Part shown: in pieces, positions 41,718 to 49,870 of the stretch | How positions within the stretch are numbered: the first letter of the stretch is position 1 | How the letters are laid out: each line of letters begins with the position of its first letter | NCBI RefSeq assembly: GCF_051857545.1 | Contig: NZ_JBPZHB010000003.1 | Span: 496,001 to 560,000, forward strand | DNA length: 64,000 nt | Direction: 5' to 3' | From: Larkinella sp051857545 | GTDB lineage: Bacteria; Bacteroidota; Bacteroidia; Cytophagales; Spirosomataceae | Program-made: the position numbers and the translations under genes | The notes under the pieces: generated by a model | The model's input: only the letters and a program-made list of their open reading frames with translations | What the model was told of the DNA's origin: nothing | The model's database searches: none

Positions 41718-44605
41718 GAAAACGCGGCCAACTCCATTGCCAAAAACTTCCCGGTATAGCTTCCTTTCGTTTTAGCGACTTTCTCCGGCGCTCCTTCTGC
41801 GATGATGTAACCGCCTTTGTTACCCCCTTCCGGACCCAAATCGATGACGTGGTCGGAGACTTTAATCACATCCAGATTGTGTTCGATGATCAAAACCGTG
41901 TTGCCTTTGTCGGCCAGTTTGTTCAGCACGTCGAGCAAATGGGAAATGTCCTGAAAATGAAGGCCGGTGGTGGGCTCGTCGAGGATGTACATGGTTTTGC
42001 CGGTGTCCTTCTTCGAGAGTTCTTCCGCCAATTTCACCCGCTGGGCTTCCCCGCCCGAGAGCGTCGTGGCGTGTTGACCGAGGGTGATGTAGCCCAATCC
42101 GACATCGTTCAACGTTTGCACTTTTCGCAGAATCTTCGGCTGGCTGGCAAAGAACTCGAGCGACTGTTCAACGGTCATATCCAGCACGTCGGCGATGGAT
42201 TTACCCTTGAATCGTACCTCCAGCGTTTCGCGGTTGAAGCGTTTGCCTTTGCAGGTTTCGCACATGACGTGGACATCCGGCAAAAACTCCATTTCGATTT
42301 TCTTCATCCCGGCTCCCTCACACTCTTCACACCGACCGCCTTTGACGTTGAACGAAAACCGCCCCGGTTTATAGCCCCGGATTTTGGCTTCGGGCAGTTC
42401 GGCAAACAGGCTGCGGATGTCGGAAAACATGCCGGTATACGTCGCCGGATTCGAACGGGGTGTCCGCCCAATTGGCGATTGGTCCACCTCGATTACCTTA
42501 TCCAACTGATCCAGCCCTTCGACCGATTTGAACGGCAGGGCCTCGCGTTTCGACTTGTAAAAATGCTTGTTCAACACCGGAAACAGCGTTTCGTGAATCA
42601 GCGACGACTTGCCGCTGCCCGACACGCCCGTAATGCAAACCATCTGGCCCAAAGGCAGTTTGAGGGTTACGTTCTTCAGGTTATGTCCCGTAGCGCCCTT
42701 GATTACCAATTGATTTCCATTGCCTTTTCGGCGTTCTTTCGGAACTTCAATCGCCCGGCGACCGCTCAGGTAAGCCGCCGTCGTGCTGCCGTTTTTCAGG
42801 AATTGCTCCGGTGTTCCGGCACCAACGACCTGACCGCCGTGCCGACCAGCTCCCGGACCAATGTCCAGAATGTAGTCCGACTCCAGCATCATGTCCTTGT
42901 CGTGTTCCACCACCAAAACCGTATTGCCCAGATCGCGCAGGTTTTTCAGCGAGTCGATCAATTTGACGTTATCGCGCTGGTGCAAACCGATGCTGGGTTC
43001 GTCCATAATATACAGAACACCAACCAATTGGGTGCCAATCTGCGTGGCCAGCCGGATGCGTTGGGCTTCGCCACCGGAGAGCGTGCGCAGCGGTCGGTCG
43101 AGCATCAGGTAATCCAAACCGATGTCCAGCAGAAAACCGATCCGTTTGCGGATTTCTTTCAGAATCTCTTTGGCAATCACATTCTGGCGGTTGGACAGGC
43201 GGCTTTCCAGATCCGTCATCCAGACGGCCAGTTCCGAAATGTCCATCCGGGCCAGTTCGGAGATGTTTTTGGTATCCAGCCGAAAGTAAAGCGATTCTTT
43301 TTTCAAGCGCGCGCCCTCGCATTCCGGGCAGGTTTTGATCACCGTAAAATCTTTCAGCCATTCCTGAATTTTGTCGGAACGTCCCGCCGAATCAGCGCTT
43401 TCCTGCTGGCGTTTCAGGAAGGTAATGACGCCCTCGAATTTGAAATTGTAATAGTCCTGGCCCGGATGTTTTTTCGACGGCATGGTCGACTCGTCCTCCG
43501 TTCCGTAGAGCAGGGCATGCAGCAAATCTGCCGGGTATTTTTCGACCGGTGTCGTCAGGCTGAGTTTGTATTTTTTTAGGATGACTTCGATTTCCCGAAA
43601 AAACCAGAGTTCGCGGTATTCGCCGAGGGGAGCAATGGCACCCCGGCTGATGCTGAGCGATTTATTCGGAATCACCGATTCTTCCGTAATTTCTTCGATA
43701 CTTCCCAGCCCGTTACAAACCGGGCAGGCTCCATAGGGCGAATTGAACGAAAACGTATTCGGCGATGGCTCATCGTAGCTGATGCCCGATTCCGGGTCCA
43801 TCAGGTTTTGGGAGAAATACGTCAGGTGGTTTTTCTCATCCAGAATCTGCATGGCCCCCTTTCCCTGTTTCAAAGCCGTTTGCACCGACTGGCTGAGCCG
43901 GTAGCGGTCCTCTGGTTTGGGAACAATCCGGTCGATCACGATCTCGACATCGTGAACTTTATACCGGTCAAGCTGCATCTTTGGAACGATGTCCTGCACC
44001 TCGCCATCGACGCGCACTTTGGCGTAACCTAACTTGGCAATTTGCACGAACAGTTCACGGTAGTGCCCTTTCCGGCCCCGGACGATGGGTGCCAGCAGCG
44101 TCAGCTTTTTATTGGCATAATGCGTCAGAATGGTGTCGATGATCTGATCCTGCGATTGGCGCTCCATTTTCCGCCCCGTGACGTACGAAAAGGCTTCACC
44201 GGCGCGGGCATACAGCAGCCGCAGAAAGTCGTAGATTTCGGTGGTCGTGCCGACGGTAGAACGGGGGTTTTTCGACGTCGTTTTCTGCTCGATGGAAATA
44301 ACCGGACTCAATCCGTTGATTTTGTCGACGTCGGGCCGTTCCATGTTACCAAGAAACGAGCGGGCGTATGCGGAGAAACTCTCCATGTAACGGCGCTGTC
44401 CCTCGGCATAAATGGTATCGAAGGCCAGCGACGATTTGCCGCTGCCGCTGATACCGGTTACCACCACCAGTTTGTTACGGGGAATGGTAACATCAATGTT
44501 TTTTAGGTTGTGTTCGCGGGCACCCAATACCTCAATTTGTTCGTAGCCCGTCAGGTCAATGTCTGTAAGCCCGGTGTGTGGGGCGGAAGCGTTGTTTTCT
44601 GTCAC
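41708..44605 (-). CDS. uvrA: Excinuclease ABC subunit A, UvrA
   Basis: This 965-residue ATPase finds DNA damage for nucleotide-excision repair. It has two ABC modules, with Walker A motifs GISGSGKSSLAFDT (about residue 50) and GVSGSGKSSLIHET (about 664) and signatures LSGGEAQRIRLAT and LSGGEAQRVKLAEEL. Two zinc fingers are visible, CPVCNGLGSIEE paired with a later CPECEGARL, and CEECEGAGMKK paired with CETCKGKRF. The start is the family's usual short variable leader before YEQIEVLGAREHNLKNIDV. Its last residues (AFSNR, stop) are encoded inside a REP-like palindrome. Upstream lies a long hairpin repeat. Confidence 0.97.
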   Translation of the reverse strand: MTENNASAPHTGLTDIDLTGYEQIEVLGAREHNLKNIDVTIPRNKLVVVTGISGSGKSSLAFDTIYAEGQRRYMESFSAYARSFLGNMERPDVDKINGLSPVISIEQKTTSKNPRSTVGTTTEIYDFLRLLYARAGEAFSYVTGRKMERQSQDQIIDTILTHYANKKLTLLAPIVRGRKGHYRELFVQIAKLGYAKVRVDGEVQDIVPKMQLDRYKVHDVEIVIDRIVPKPEDRYRLSQSVQTALKQGKGAMQILDEKNHLTYFSQNLMDPESGISYDEPSPNTFSFNSPYGACPVCNGLGSIEEITEESVIPNKSLSISRGAIAPLGEYRELWFFREIEVILKKYKLSLTTPVEKYPADLLHALLYGTEDESTMPSKKHPGQDYYNFKFEGVITFLKRQQESADSAGRSDKIQEWLKDFTVIKTCPECEGARLKKESLYFRLDTKNISELARMDISELAVWMTDLESRLSNRQNVIAKEILKEIRKRIGFLLDIGLDYLMLDRPLRTLSGGEAQRIRLATQIGTQLVGVLYIMDEPSIGLHQRDNVKLIDSLKNLRDLGNTVLVVEHDKDMMLESDYILDIGPGAGRHGGQVVGAGTPEQFLKNGSTTAAYLSGRRAIEVPKERRKGNGNQLVIKGATGHNLKNVTLKLPLGQMVCITGVSGSGKSSLIHETLFPVLNKHFYKSKREALPFKSVEGLDQLDKVIEVDQSPIGRTPRSNPATYTGMFSDIRSLFAELPEAKIRGYKPGRFSFNVKGGRCEECEGAGMKKIEMEFLPDVHVMCETCKGKRFNRETLEVRFKGKSIADVLDMTVEQSLEFFASQPKILRKVQTLNDVGLGYITLGQHATTLSGGEAQRVKLAEELSKKDTGKTMYILDEPTTGLHFQDISHLLDVLNKLADKGNTVLIIEHNLDVIKVSDHVIDLGPEGGNKGGYIIAEGAPEKVAKTKGSYTGKFLAMELAAFSNR

Positions 44606-44631
44606 GTTGTGATAGCCTTATTCTTCTAGCT

Positions 44632-44730
44632 TTTCGCTTGCCGCCCCTAAATCCCCTAAAGGGGACTTGGACACGATCAATCCGGATTCCAAAAGTCCCC
44701 TGTAGGGGATTTAGGGGCGGCAAGCGAAAG
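44632..44730. repeat. Long dispersed hairpin repeat, copy 2
   Basis: The core arms CCCCTAAATCCCCTAAAGGGG and its complement surround GACTTGGACAC and CCGGATTCCAAAAGTC. The outer arms TTTCGCTTGCCG and CGGCAAGCGAAA are complementary to each other but unlike those of copies 1 and 3. It lies 27 bp upstream of the uvrA start. Confidence 0.85.
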
Positions 44731-44798
44731 GCCTATTCTTAAATCTAACAGAAAATTCAGGGATGAAGTTTCTAACCGGTAAAAGTAAAAGGAGTGAT

Positions 44799-44866
44799 TT
44801 GGTGCTGGAGGTCTAACCCTGTCAGCGGTCGAAGATCCTGACAGCGGTTAGGCTTCCAGCACCAAA
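44799..44866 (-). terminator. Inverted repeat covering the end of the reductase gene
   Basis: Arms 44799-44824 and 44839-44865 are complementary with a few mismatches (TTGGTGCTGGA..CTAACCCTGTCA). The right arm contains the stop codon and the last five codons of the reductase. The TAACCCTGTCA part looks like a dispersed intergenic motif. Confidence 0.55.
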
Positions 44867-45915
44867 CCTTCCGATGCCGGATAACCCGTGCAAGTCAGCA
44901 CCCAGCCGTTGGCCAGGTCGCGTTCCGTCAGCACATCGTTGATCGTCATGTGCACTTCACCCGCTTTCAGCCGGGCTGCACAGCTTGAACACCGGCCGCC
45001 TTTGCAGCTATACGGCAACGGAATGCCGTGATCCAGAGCCGCTTGCAGAATGGATTTGTACGCCGGTACGTCGATGTCGTAGTCTGTTCCGCGATACCGC
45101 AGCAACATCCGGTGGTCGCGCGCCAGTTCGGGCGGTGGCGTTCTCGTAACGGGTTCGATTACAAAATTTTCTTTCTTGATGTGATCGAGCCGAATGCCCG
45201 CATACACCAGCGTAAACTGCACCATCCGCATGAACGCAAACGGCCCGCAAACGTACCAATGGGCCTTGTCGCGCTGAAAACGCACCAGCTCGGGCAGCAT
45301 GGTTTCCAGCAACCAGTTGTTCAATCGACCCCGCCGGATGTTGCCCGCTTTCCGCCAATCGTCCGACGGCTGGCTGAGCAGGTGGATCAACTGAAACCGG
45401 TCCGGGTGCTGTTTCCGCAGGGCTTCCAGTTGGGTGTAGAAAATAATATTCTGTTGGCTGGTGTTGCAATACAGCAGCGTAATGTGGCTTTTCGGCTCAT
45501 CACGCAGGGCCTGTTTCAAAATACCGTACAGGGGCGAAATACCGCTTCCGGCCCCAATCAGTACAATATCCCGCTGCTGATCAGGGTTGCTTTCCAGTGT
45601 AAACCGGCCCGTTGGCGGCAAACTGCTGAGCGTATCGCCTACCCGCAGATGATCGAGCAGATACCGGGAGATTTCGCCGTTCTCCACCCGTTTGATCGTC
45701 AGGCTCAACGGCTCTGCCGGATCACCACCGGGTGTTGAACTCAATGAATACGACCGCCGGACTTCGTGGCCGAGGTGGTGAAAGAGAAGCGTCAGAAACT
45801 GCCCCGCCCGATACGGAACAGGTTGCCCGTCGGTGGGTTGTAAAAGAAGCGTTTTCGTGTCGGGTGTTTCCGGAATTATTTCGGATACCTGAAGATGAAT
45901 CAATTCCTCGTTCAT
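44848..45915 (-). CDS. FAD/2Fe-2S ferredoxin-type oxidoreductase
   Basis: This 355-residue electron-transfer protein has three domains: FAD-binding (about residues 1-105, with RRSYSLSSTP), NAD(P)-binding (about 110-235, VLIGAGSGISPLYGILKQAL and WYVCGPFAFMRMV) and a C-terminal plant-type 2Fe-2S ferredoxin (about 270-355). The ferredoxin cysteines are in CKGGRCSSC and a later TCTGYP. The layout is that of PaaE/Hmp-type reductases that feed oxygenases. No oxygenase gene lies beside it, although the fatty-acid hydroxylase at 39956 is in the same region. Its physiological partner is unknown. Confidence 0.93.
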   Translation of the reverse strand: MNEELIHLQVSEIIPETPDTKTLLLQPTDGQPVPYRAGQFLTLLFHHLGHEVRRSYSLSSTPGGDPAEPLSLTIKRVENGEISRYLLDHLRVGDTLSSLPPTGRFTLESNPDQQRDIVLIGAGSGISPLYGILKQALRDEPKSHITLLYCNTSQQNIIFYTQLEALRKQHPDRFQLIHLLSQPSDDWRKAGNIRRGRLNNWLLETMLPELVRFQRDKAHWYVCGPFAFMRMVQFTLVYAGIRLDHIKKENFVIEPVTRTPPPELARDHRMLLRYRGTDYDIDVPAYKSILQAALDHGIPLPYSCKGGRCSSCAARLKAGEVHMTINDVLTERDLANGWVLTCTGYPASEGLVLEA

Positions 45916-45965
45916 GCGAGCGTGTTAACTTTGTACCAGGGTCTGCAAACTTTCCGTTATAGTTA

Positions 45966-46089
45966 GCGAACTTTGCATTTCGAAAACGGTTATCGTTTTA
46001 CCCCCAAATCCCCTGAAGGGGACTTCCGGACCTGGAGGTTTTGCGTCCAAGTCTCTTTCAAAAGATTTAAGGGTAAAATGCAAAGTTCG
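45966..46089. repeat. Long dispersed hairpin repeat, copy 3 (degenerate)
   Basis: The outer arms GCGAACTTTGCATTT and AAATGCAAAGTTCGT pair. The left arm is interrupted by 17 bases that make their own small hairpin (AAAACG-GTTAT-CGTTTT). The core reads CCCCCAAATCCCCTGAAGGGGAC against a decayed right side. Confidence 0.7.
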
Positions 46090-46138
46090 TCAACCCAATC
46101 GGAAAGAACACCAAGTTTTGAAGTTGAACCACACATGC

Positions 46139-48067
46139 ATGAATAAATTTACGTTGTTGAGTATCGTTTTGGGAGTCGTTGGGGTGTTGACCCTCGGCGT
46201 GTCGGGAGTGGACCAACGAACCCGCCAATCCCAGGCTGTTGCCGATACCCTGATTGAAATCCAGAAGGACACGCTGATTGAAAAGTACCTGAAAGACAGT
46301 CTCTACAAAGCCATTTTTCAGCGCGATACCACCATGCGCATCGACTCGGCGGCTATGCGCGCCCAGGCCGACAGCCACAAAGTGGCGTTGCCGGAAGTGA
46401 TAACGGGTGACCTGAACGGCCTGGCGGTTTGTGCCGGATCGCCGGTTTCGGTGCCGTATACCTCGTCGGGTGGGCGGTTTTCGCCGGATAATCAATTTGT
46501 TCTCCAACTGGTCGATGCAACCGGAAAAGTGACCAACCTGAGCGAACCCGCCAAAGCCGGGCCGTTTGGCAACGGAACGCTGGCGGGCGTGATTCCGGTC
46601 ACTACTGCAGCCGGAAGTCGATACAATTTGCGGGTCGCTTCCACCAATCCAGTCGTTAATGGTACGGTGCAGGCACTTCGGGTGTTGCCCGCGCCGGGTG
46701 CGCGTATCGAACTGGCCGATGGCAGTAATGCCGTAACGGTTTTGCCGGGTCAACCCGCTACGTTCCGCATCGCCCTGAGCGGCCATGGGCCGTGGTCGTT
46801 TATGCTGTCGGACGGAACCAAAGTGCAAAATACCACCACGACGCCTTACGAAGTGACGGTAACACCCGATAAACCAACGATTTATAAAGTGGTAAACGTC
46901 AGCGGCCCCTGCGGAAGCGGAACGGTTTCGGGGGAAATTATCGTCAATGTAAATGAGAACCCGAACCCGGAAATTGCGATCAAAGCACCAAACGGCGGTT
47001 TTCGGATTTGTACCGGAACACCCTTTCAGGTCGCTTTCACGGCTACCGGAAAATACCAGACCGGGAACGGTTTTGTGGCCCAACTCGCCGATTCCACCGA
47101 CAACTGGACTACCATTTCGGCTTCCGGCACGGCCAGTCCGCTGATGGCGCGGTTGCCCTACGGGATTTCGCCCAGGGGAGCTTATAAAATTCGGGTGGTG
47201 GCAACACAACCTGCCATCAGCAGTAACCCCGAAAATCTGATCGTGGCGGCTCAGGCCGTGGCGGTTTTGCGGAACGATACCGTGAAGATCGAAGAAGGAA
47301 AAACCGCCGAACTGACCGTGGATTTTGGCGGAGGTGGGCCGTGGTTCGTTCTGTTGACGGATGGCACCTACGAAAATAACATTGCCAAAAGTCCGCACAC
47401 CATCCGGGTGACGCCGAACAATCCGACACCTTACGCCATTACCTCGGCGGGTGGTGCCTGCGGGGTAGGCGAGTACAGCGGGCGGGCGTTTGTGAAAGTC
47501 AACATTCCACCCTCCACCATCACCACCGGCAATCTGTCGGCCCGGACGATTTGCCACGGTGCCGAAATTACGGTTCCGTTTACGACGGCGGGGCGGTTTT
47601 ATGCCAACAACAAATACATTGTGCAGGTGGCCGACACCAGCGGGCGGTTTGTCAATCTGGCGACCACCTACAAAGACGGGGTTTTGAAAGCCGCCATCAG
47701 TCCGGCTTATCTGAAAGACACGCTCAACACCGTTCGGCTGCGGGTGGCGTCGACCAGCCCGGCGGTGGCGGGTTCCGAAACGACGGTTAAAATCCTGGCA
47801 CCCAATGTCAGTCAGGCCATCGTAGCGGGCGAGGGAACCATCCGGCCCGGCCAGACTTCCAAAGTGCGGGTAGCTTTCAAAAATGGATTGCCACCCTGGT
47901 CCTTTGTACTCTCCGACGGCACGCAGGTGAATGGCACCTTCCTCAATCCGTATGTGCTGACGGTGGCCCCCACGGCTTCGACGGAGTATACCATTACGTC
48001 CTTAAAAAGCTCCTGCGGGGCAGGAATGCCGGCGGGAAGCGCCCGGGTAACCGTGGAGCGGAACTAG
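46139..48067 (+). CDS. Secreted protein with three paired Ig-like A-B repeat units
   Basis: This protein of 642 residues starts at the ATG at 46139 (MNKFTLLSIVLGVVGVLTLGVSGV), a signal peptide or anchor. It has a 70-residue spacer and then three tandem units. Each unit has an A part (ICxG..VPFT..G.F...N.F..QL.D..G...NL...Y.LRVASTNPVV) and a B part (G..PWSF.LSDGT...TPY..TVTP...T.Y..TS....CG.G..SG). Units cover about residues 95-280, 285-470 and 475-640. Cysteines recur at the same place in each unit. No enzymatic motif is present, so a surface adhesin or scaffold is likely. The long frame on the other strand is its shadow. Confidence 0.8.
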   Translation: MNKFTLLSIVLGVVGVLTLGVSGVDQRTRQSQAVADTLIEIQKDTLIEKYLKDSLYKAIFQRDTTMRIDSAAMRAQADSHKVALPEVITGDLNGLAVCAGSPVSVPYTSSGGRFSPDNQFVLQLVDATGKVTNLSEPAKAGPFGNGTLAGVIPVTTAAGSRYNLRVASTNPVVNGTVQALRVLPAPGARIELADGSNAVTVLPGQPATFRIALSGHGPWSFMLSDGTKVQNTTTTPYEVTVTPDKPTIYKVVNVSGPCGSGTVSGEIIVNVNENPNPEIAIKAPNGGFRICTGTPFQVAFTATGKYQTGNGFVAQLADSTDNWTTISASGTASPLMARLPYGISPRGAYKIRVVATQPAISSNPENLIVAAQAVAVLRNDTVKIEEGKTAELTVDFGGGGPWFVLLTDGTYENNIAKSPHTIRVTPNNPTPYAITSAGGACGVGEYSGRAFVKVNIPPSTITTGNLSARTICHGAEITVPFTTAGRFYANNKYIVQVADTSGRFVNLATTYKDGVLKAAISPAYLKDTLNTVRLRVASTSPAVAGSETTVKILAPNVSQAIVAGEGTIRPGQTSKVRVAFKNGLPPWSFVLSDGTQVNGTFLNPYVLTVAPTASTEYTITSLKSSCGAGMPAGSARVTVERN

Positions 48068-48105
48068 TAAAGAGCATTTACATCCGTGCTGCAGAGTTAA
48101 AGTAG

Positions 48106-48174
48106 CCCCTGGTTTTAACCGGGGGTTCGCAAGGCAATTTGATTATTGCATTATTGAAACCGTTTTAACGGTTT
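48106..48174. repeat. REP-like palindrome pair before blaI
   Basis: A class 2 variant CCCCTGGTT-TT-AACCGGGGG (48106-48125) and a class 1 copy AAACCGTTTTAACGGTTT (48157-48174) lie in the same order and nearly the same spacing as the pair at 41604-41667. Confidence 0.8.
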
Positions 48175-48243
48175 TGAGCACTAGAAAACCGTTGGCTAAT
48201 CCAACCATTCCTGAAGTCCTGAATTTTATTTTCAGCATTTTAT

Positions 48244-48293
48244 TTCACAATTACGAAATATTCGTAGATTTACGAAAAAATCGTAATTGTGAA
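48244..48293 (+). promoter_or_regulatory. BlaI-type operator dyad
   Basis: Two 15-bp boxes, TACGAAATATTCGTA (48252-48266) and TACGAAAAAATCGTA (48271-48285), have centres 19 bp apart. They lie inside a larger perfect 13-bp inverted repeat (TTCACAATTACGA at 48244-48256 and TCGTAATTGTGAA at 48281-48293). The GTG start of blaI falls in the right arm, so bound repressor would cover the start. Confidence 0.75.
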
Positions 48294-48654
48294 TAAGCTG
48301 ACTGTACAGGAAGAAGAAGCCATGCTGGTGATCTGGAAAAGCCAGGGCGGTTTTGTCAAAGATTTTCTGGATCAACTGCCGGAACCCCGCCCGCCCTACA
48401 CGACCCTAGCGTCAACGATTCGGAATCTGGAGCGGAAAGGGTTTCTGGAGAGTAAAAAATGGGGCAATACGTATCGCTACGAGCCGCTGATTAGCGAAGA
48501 GGAGTATAAGAAACGTTTCATGAGCGGTTTTGTGAGTGATTATTTCAGGAATTCCTTCAAAGAGCTGGTCGCGTTTTTTGCTGAAGACCAGAAGATCAGC
48601 GCCGATGAGCTGAAGGAGATCATTGAGATGATTGAAAAACGCAAATCCGATTGA
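48289..48654 (+). CDS. BlaI/MecI/CopY family repressor
   Basis: This 121-residue winged-helix repressor starts with GTG at 48289, inside its own operator. It begins MNKLTVQEEEAMLVIWKSQGGFVKDFLDQLPEPRPPYTTLASTIRNLERKGFLESKKWGNTYRYEPLISEEEYKKRF, the standard MecI-type DNA-binding domain. The C-terminal dimer helix (FKELVAFFAEDQKISADELKEIIEMIEKRK) follows. BlaI repressors are cut by a partner BlaR1 when it is activated. The partner M56 gene starts 2 bp after its stop. The target genes are most likely the three genes of this operon. Confidence 0.95.
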   Translation: MNKLTVQEEEAMLVIWKSQGGFVKDFLDQLPEPRPPYTTLASTIRNLERKGFLESKKWGNTYRYEPLISEEEYKKRFMSGFVSDYFRNSFKELVAFFAEDQKISADELKEIIEMIEKRKSD

Positions 48655-48655
48655 T

Positions 48656-49822
48656 ATGCCCCCGGTTTTGATATACCTGCTTCAGGCCAACACGGCTTTA
48701 CTGCTGTTTTTTCTGGCCTATTCCCTGGTTCTTCGTCGGCTGACCTTTTATGGTCTGAATCGCCTGTTTCTGCTGTTCGGAATGGTTTTTTCTGCCATTT
48801 ACCCGGTGATGAGCTTTCCAGACTTAGGCAGCAAGCCGGTACTGGGCAATTCGATTCAACGGATGGTAAGTTGGACGGTGCTGGAAACCGTTCCGCAGCA
48901 AACCGCAGACGGGAGCCAATGGATCTGGCTGGTGGTCGTGTTCTGGCCTGGCCTTGGCGTGATGGCTGTCCGGCTGGTGGTGCAGTTGCTGTCGCTCCTC
49001 CGCATTCACCGGTGTTCGCAACCGGCAACGTACAAGGGGTTCCGTTTTCGGGCGGTCAGCGAAAATTTCAACCCGTTTTCGTTCGGGCAAACCATCTACC
49101 TGAATCCGTCCCGACATTCGGAAGAAGAACTCGGGCCGATTCTGCAACACGAGCGGGTTCACGTTCGGGAGTGGCATACGTTGGATGTCCTGCTGGCGGA
49201 ATTGGTTACGGTTTTTTTCTGGTTCAATCCGGTGAGCTGGTTTCTGAAACGGGCGATCAAAGAAAATCTGGAATTCGGCGTTGATCGGCAAATGCTGCGG
49301 AGCGGTTTGGATGCTAAAAACTATCAATACATGCTGGTGCGCATCGGCGGTTTGCGGGTGAGTTTAGCCACTAACTTCACCGAACTGACCATCAAAAAAC
49401 GGATTGGGATGATGAACCGTAAACCGTCATCACGGCGATTAATGGCCAGTTATAGCCTTTTGTTGATGATTTTGGTCACGCTGATTCTGCCAAAAATGCC
49501 GGGAGCATCAGTGAACCGGGAGCGAGGAATAACAACGGATGCCGGAAACTTTTCAATCGATCCGAAAAACGCATTTGCGGTAATTGATACGCCCAATGGA
49601 ACGCTGAATCTGATCCGTAACATCCAGCTTAAACACCGAAAAGCCGGGTCGGAACCGCCAACTGAACTGATTCTTTTTTCGAAAAACAGCGAAGGCCGAG
49701 GCATGGACGTCTACGTAAAAATAAAGGACGATCAGATTGAACAGATAAAAATTCTGGCGCTGGCTTCTCCCCATTTTTCCGCAAACAACTCCTCCAAAAA
49801 AACGCTGGCTAGCTTGAAGTAA
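48656..49822 (+). CDS. BlaR1-like M56 membrane metallopeptidase, short form
   Basis: This 388-residue protein has four membrane segments and the zinc-protease motif HERVH at residues 165-169, followed by REWHTLDVLLAELVTVFFWFNPVSW. I start it at the ATG at 48656 (MPPVLIYLLQANTALLLFFL). True BlaR1 carries a C-terminal penicillin-binding sensor domain; here the last 110 residues (about 275-388) have only a fourth membrane helix and a charged tail without the S-x-x-K motif. It is therefore a sensor of some other signal. It should cleave the neighbouring BlaI. Confidence 0.93.
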   Translation: MPPVLIYLLQANTALLLFFLAYSLVLRRLTFYGLNRLFLLFGMVFSAIYPVMSFPDLGSKPVLGNSIQRMVSWTVLETVPQQTADGSQWIWLVVVFWPGLGVMAVRLVVQLLSLLRIHRCSQPATYKGFRFRAVSENFNPFSFGQTIYLNPSRHSEEELGPILQHERVHVREWHTLDVLLAELVTVFFWFNPVSWFLKRAIKENLEFGVDRQMLRSGLDAKNYQYMLVRIGGLRVSLATNFTELTIKKRIGMMNRKPSSRRLMASYSLLLMILVTLILPKMPGASVNRERGITTDAGNFSIDPKNAFAVIDTPNGTLNLIRNIQLKHRKAGSEPPTELILFSKNSEGRGMDVYVKIKDDQIEQIKILALASPHFSANNSSKKTLASLK

Positions 49823-49870
49823 CCTTTTCCAACACGTCTAAATTTCTCCATAATCTTCCTTCCTACTGCG

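Noticed and set aside
41849..43579. A 576-codon plus-strand frame inside uvrA
   Set aside because: UvrA is unmistakable on the other strand. This frame has shadow-like composition and no motif.
46067..47557. A 496-codon open frame on the minus strand across the repeat-unit surface protein gene
   Set aside because: It has no family pattern, is rich in Arg, His and Gly as expected for an antisense shadow, and covers a plus-strand gene with clear internal repeats and a signal peptide.
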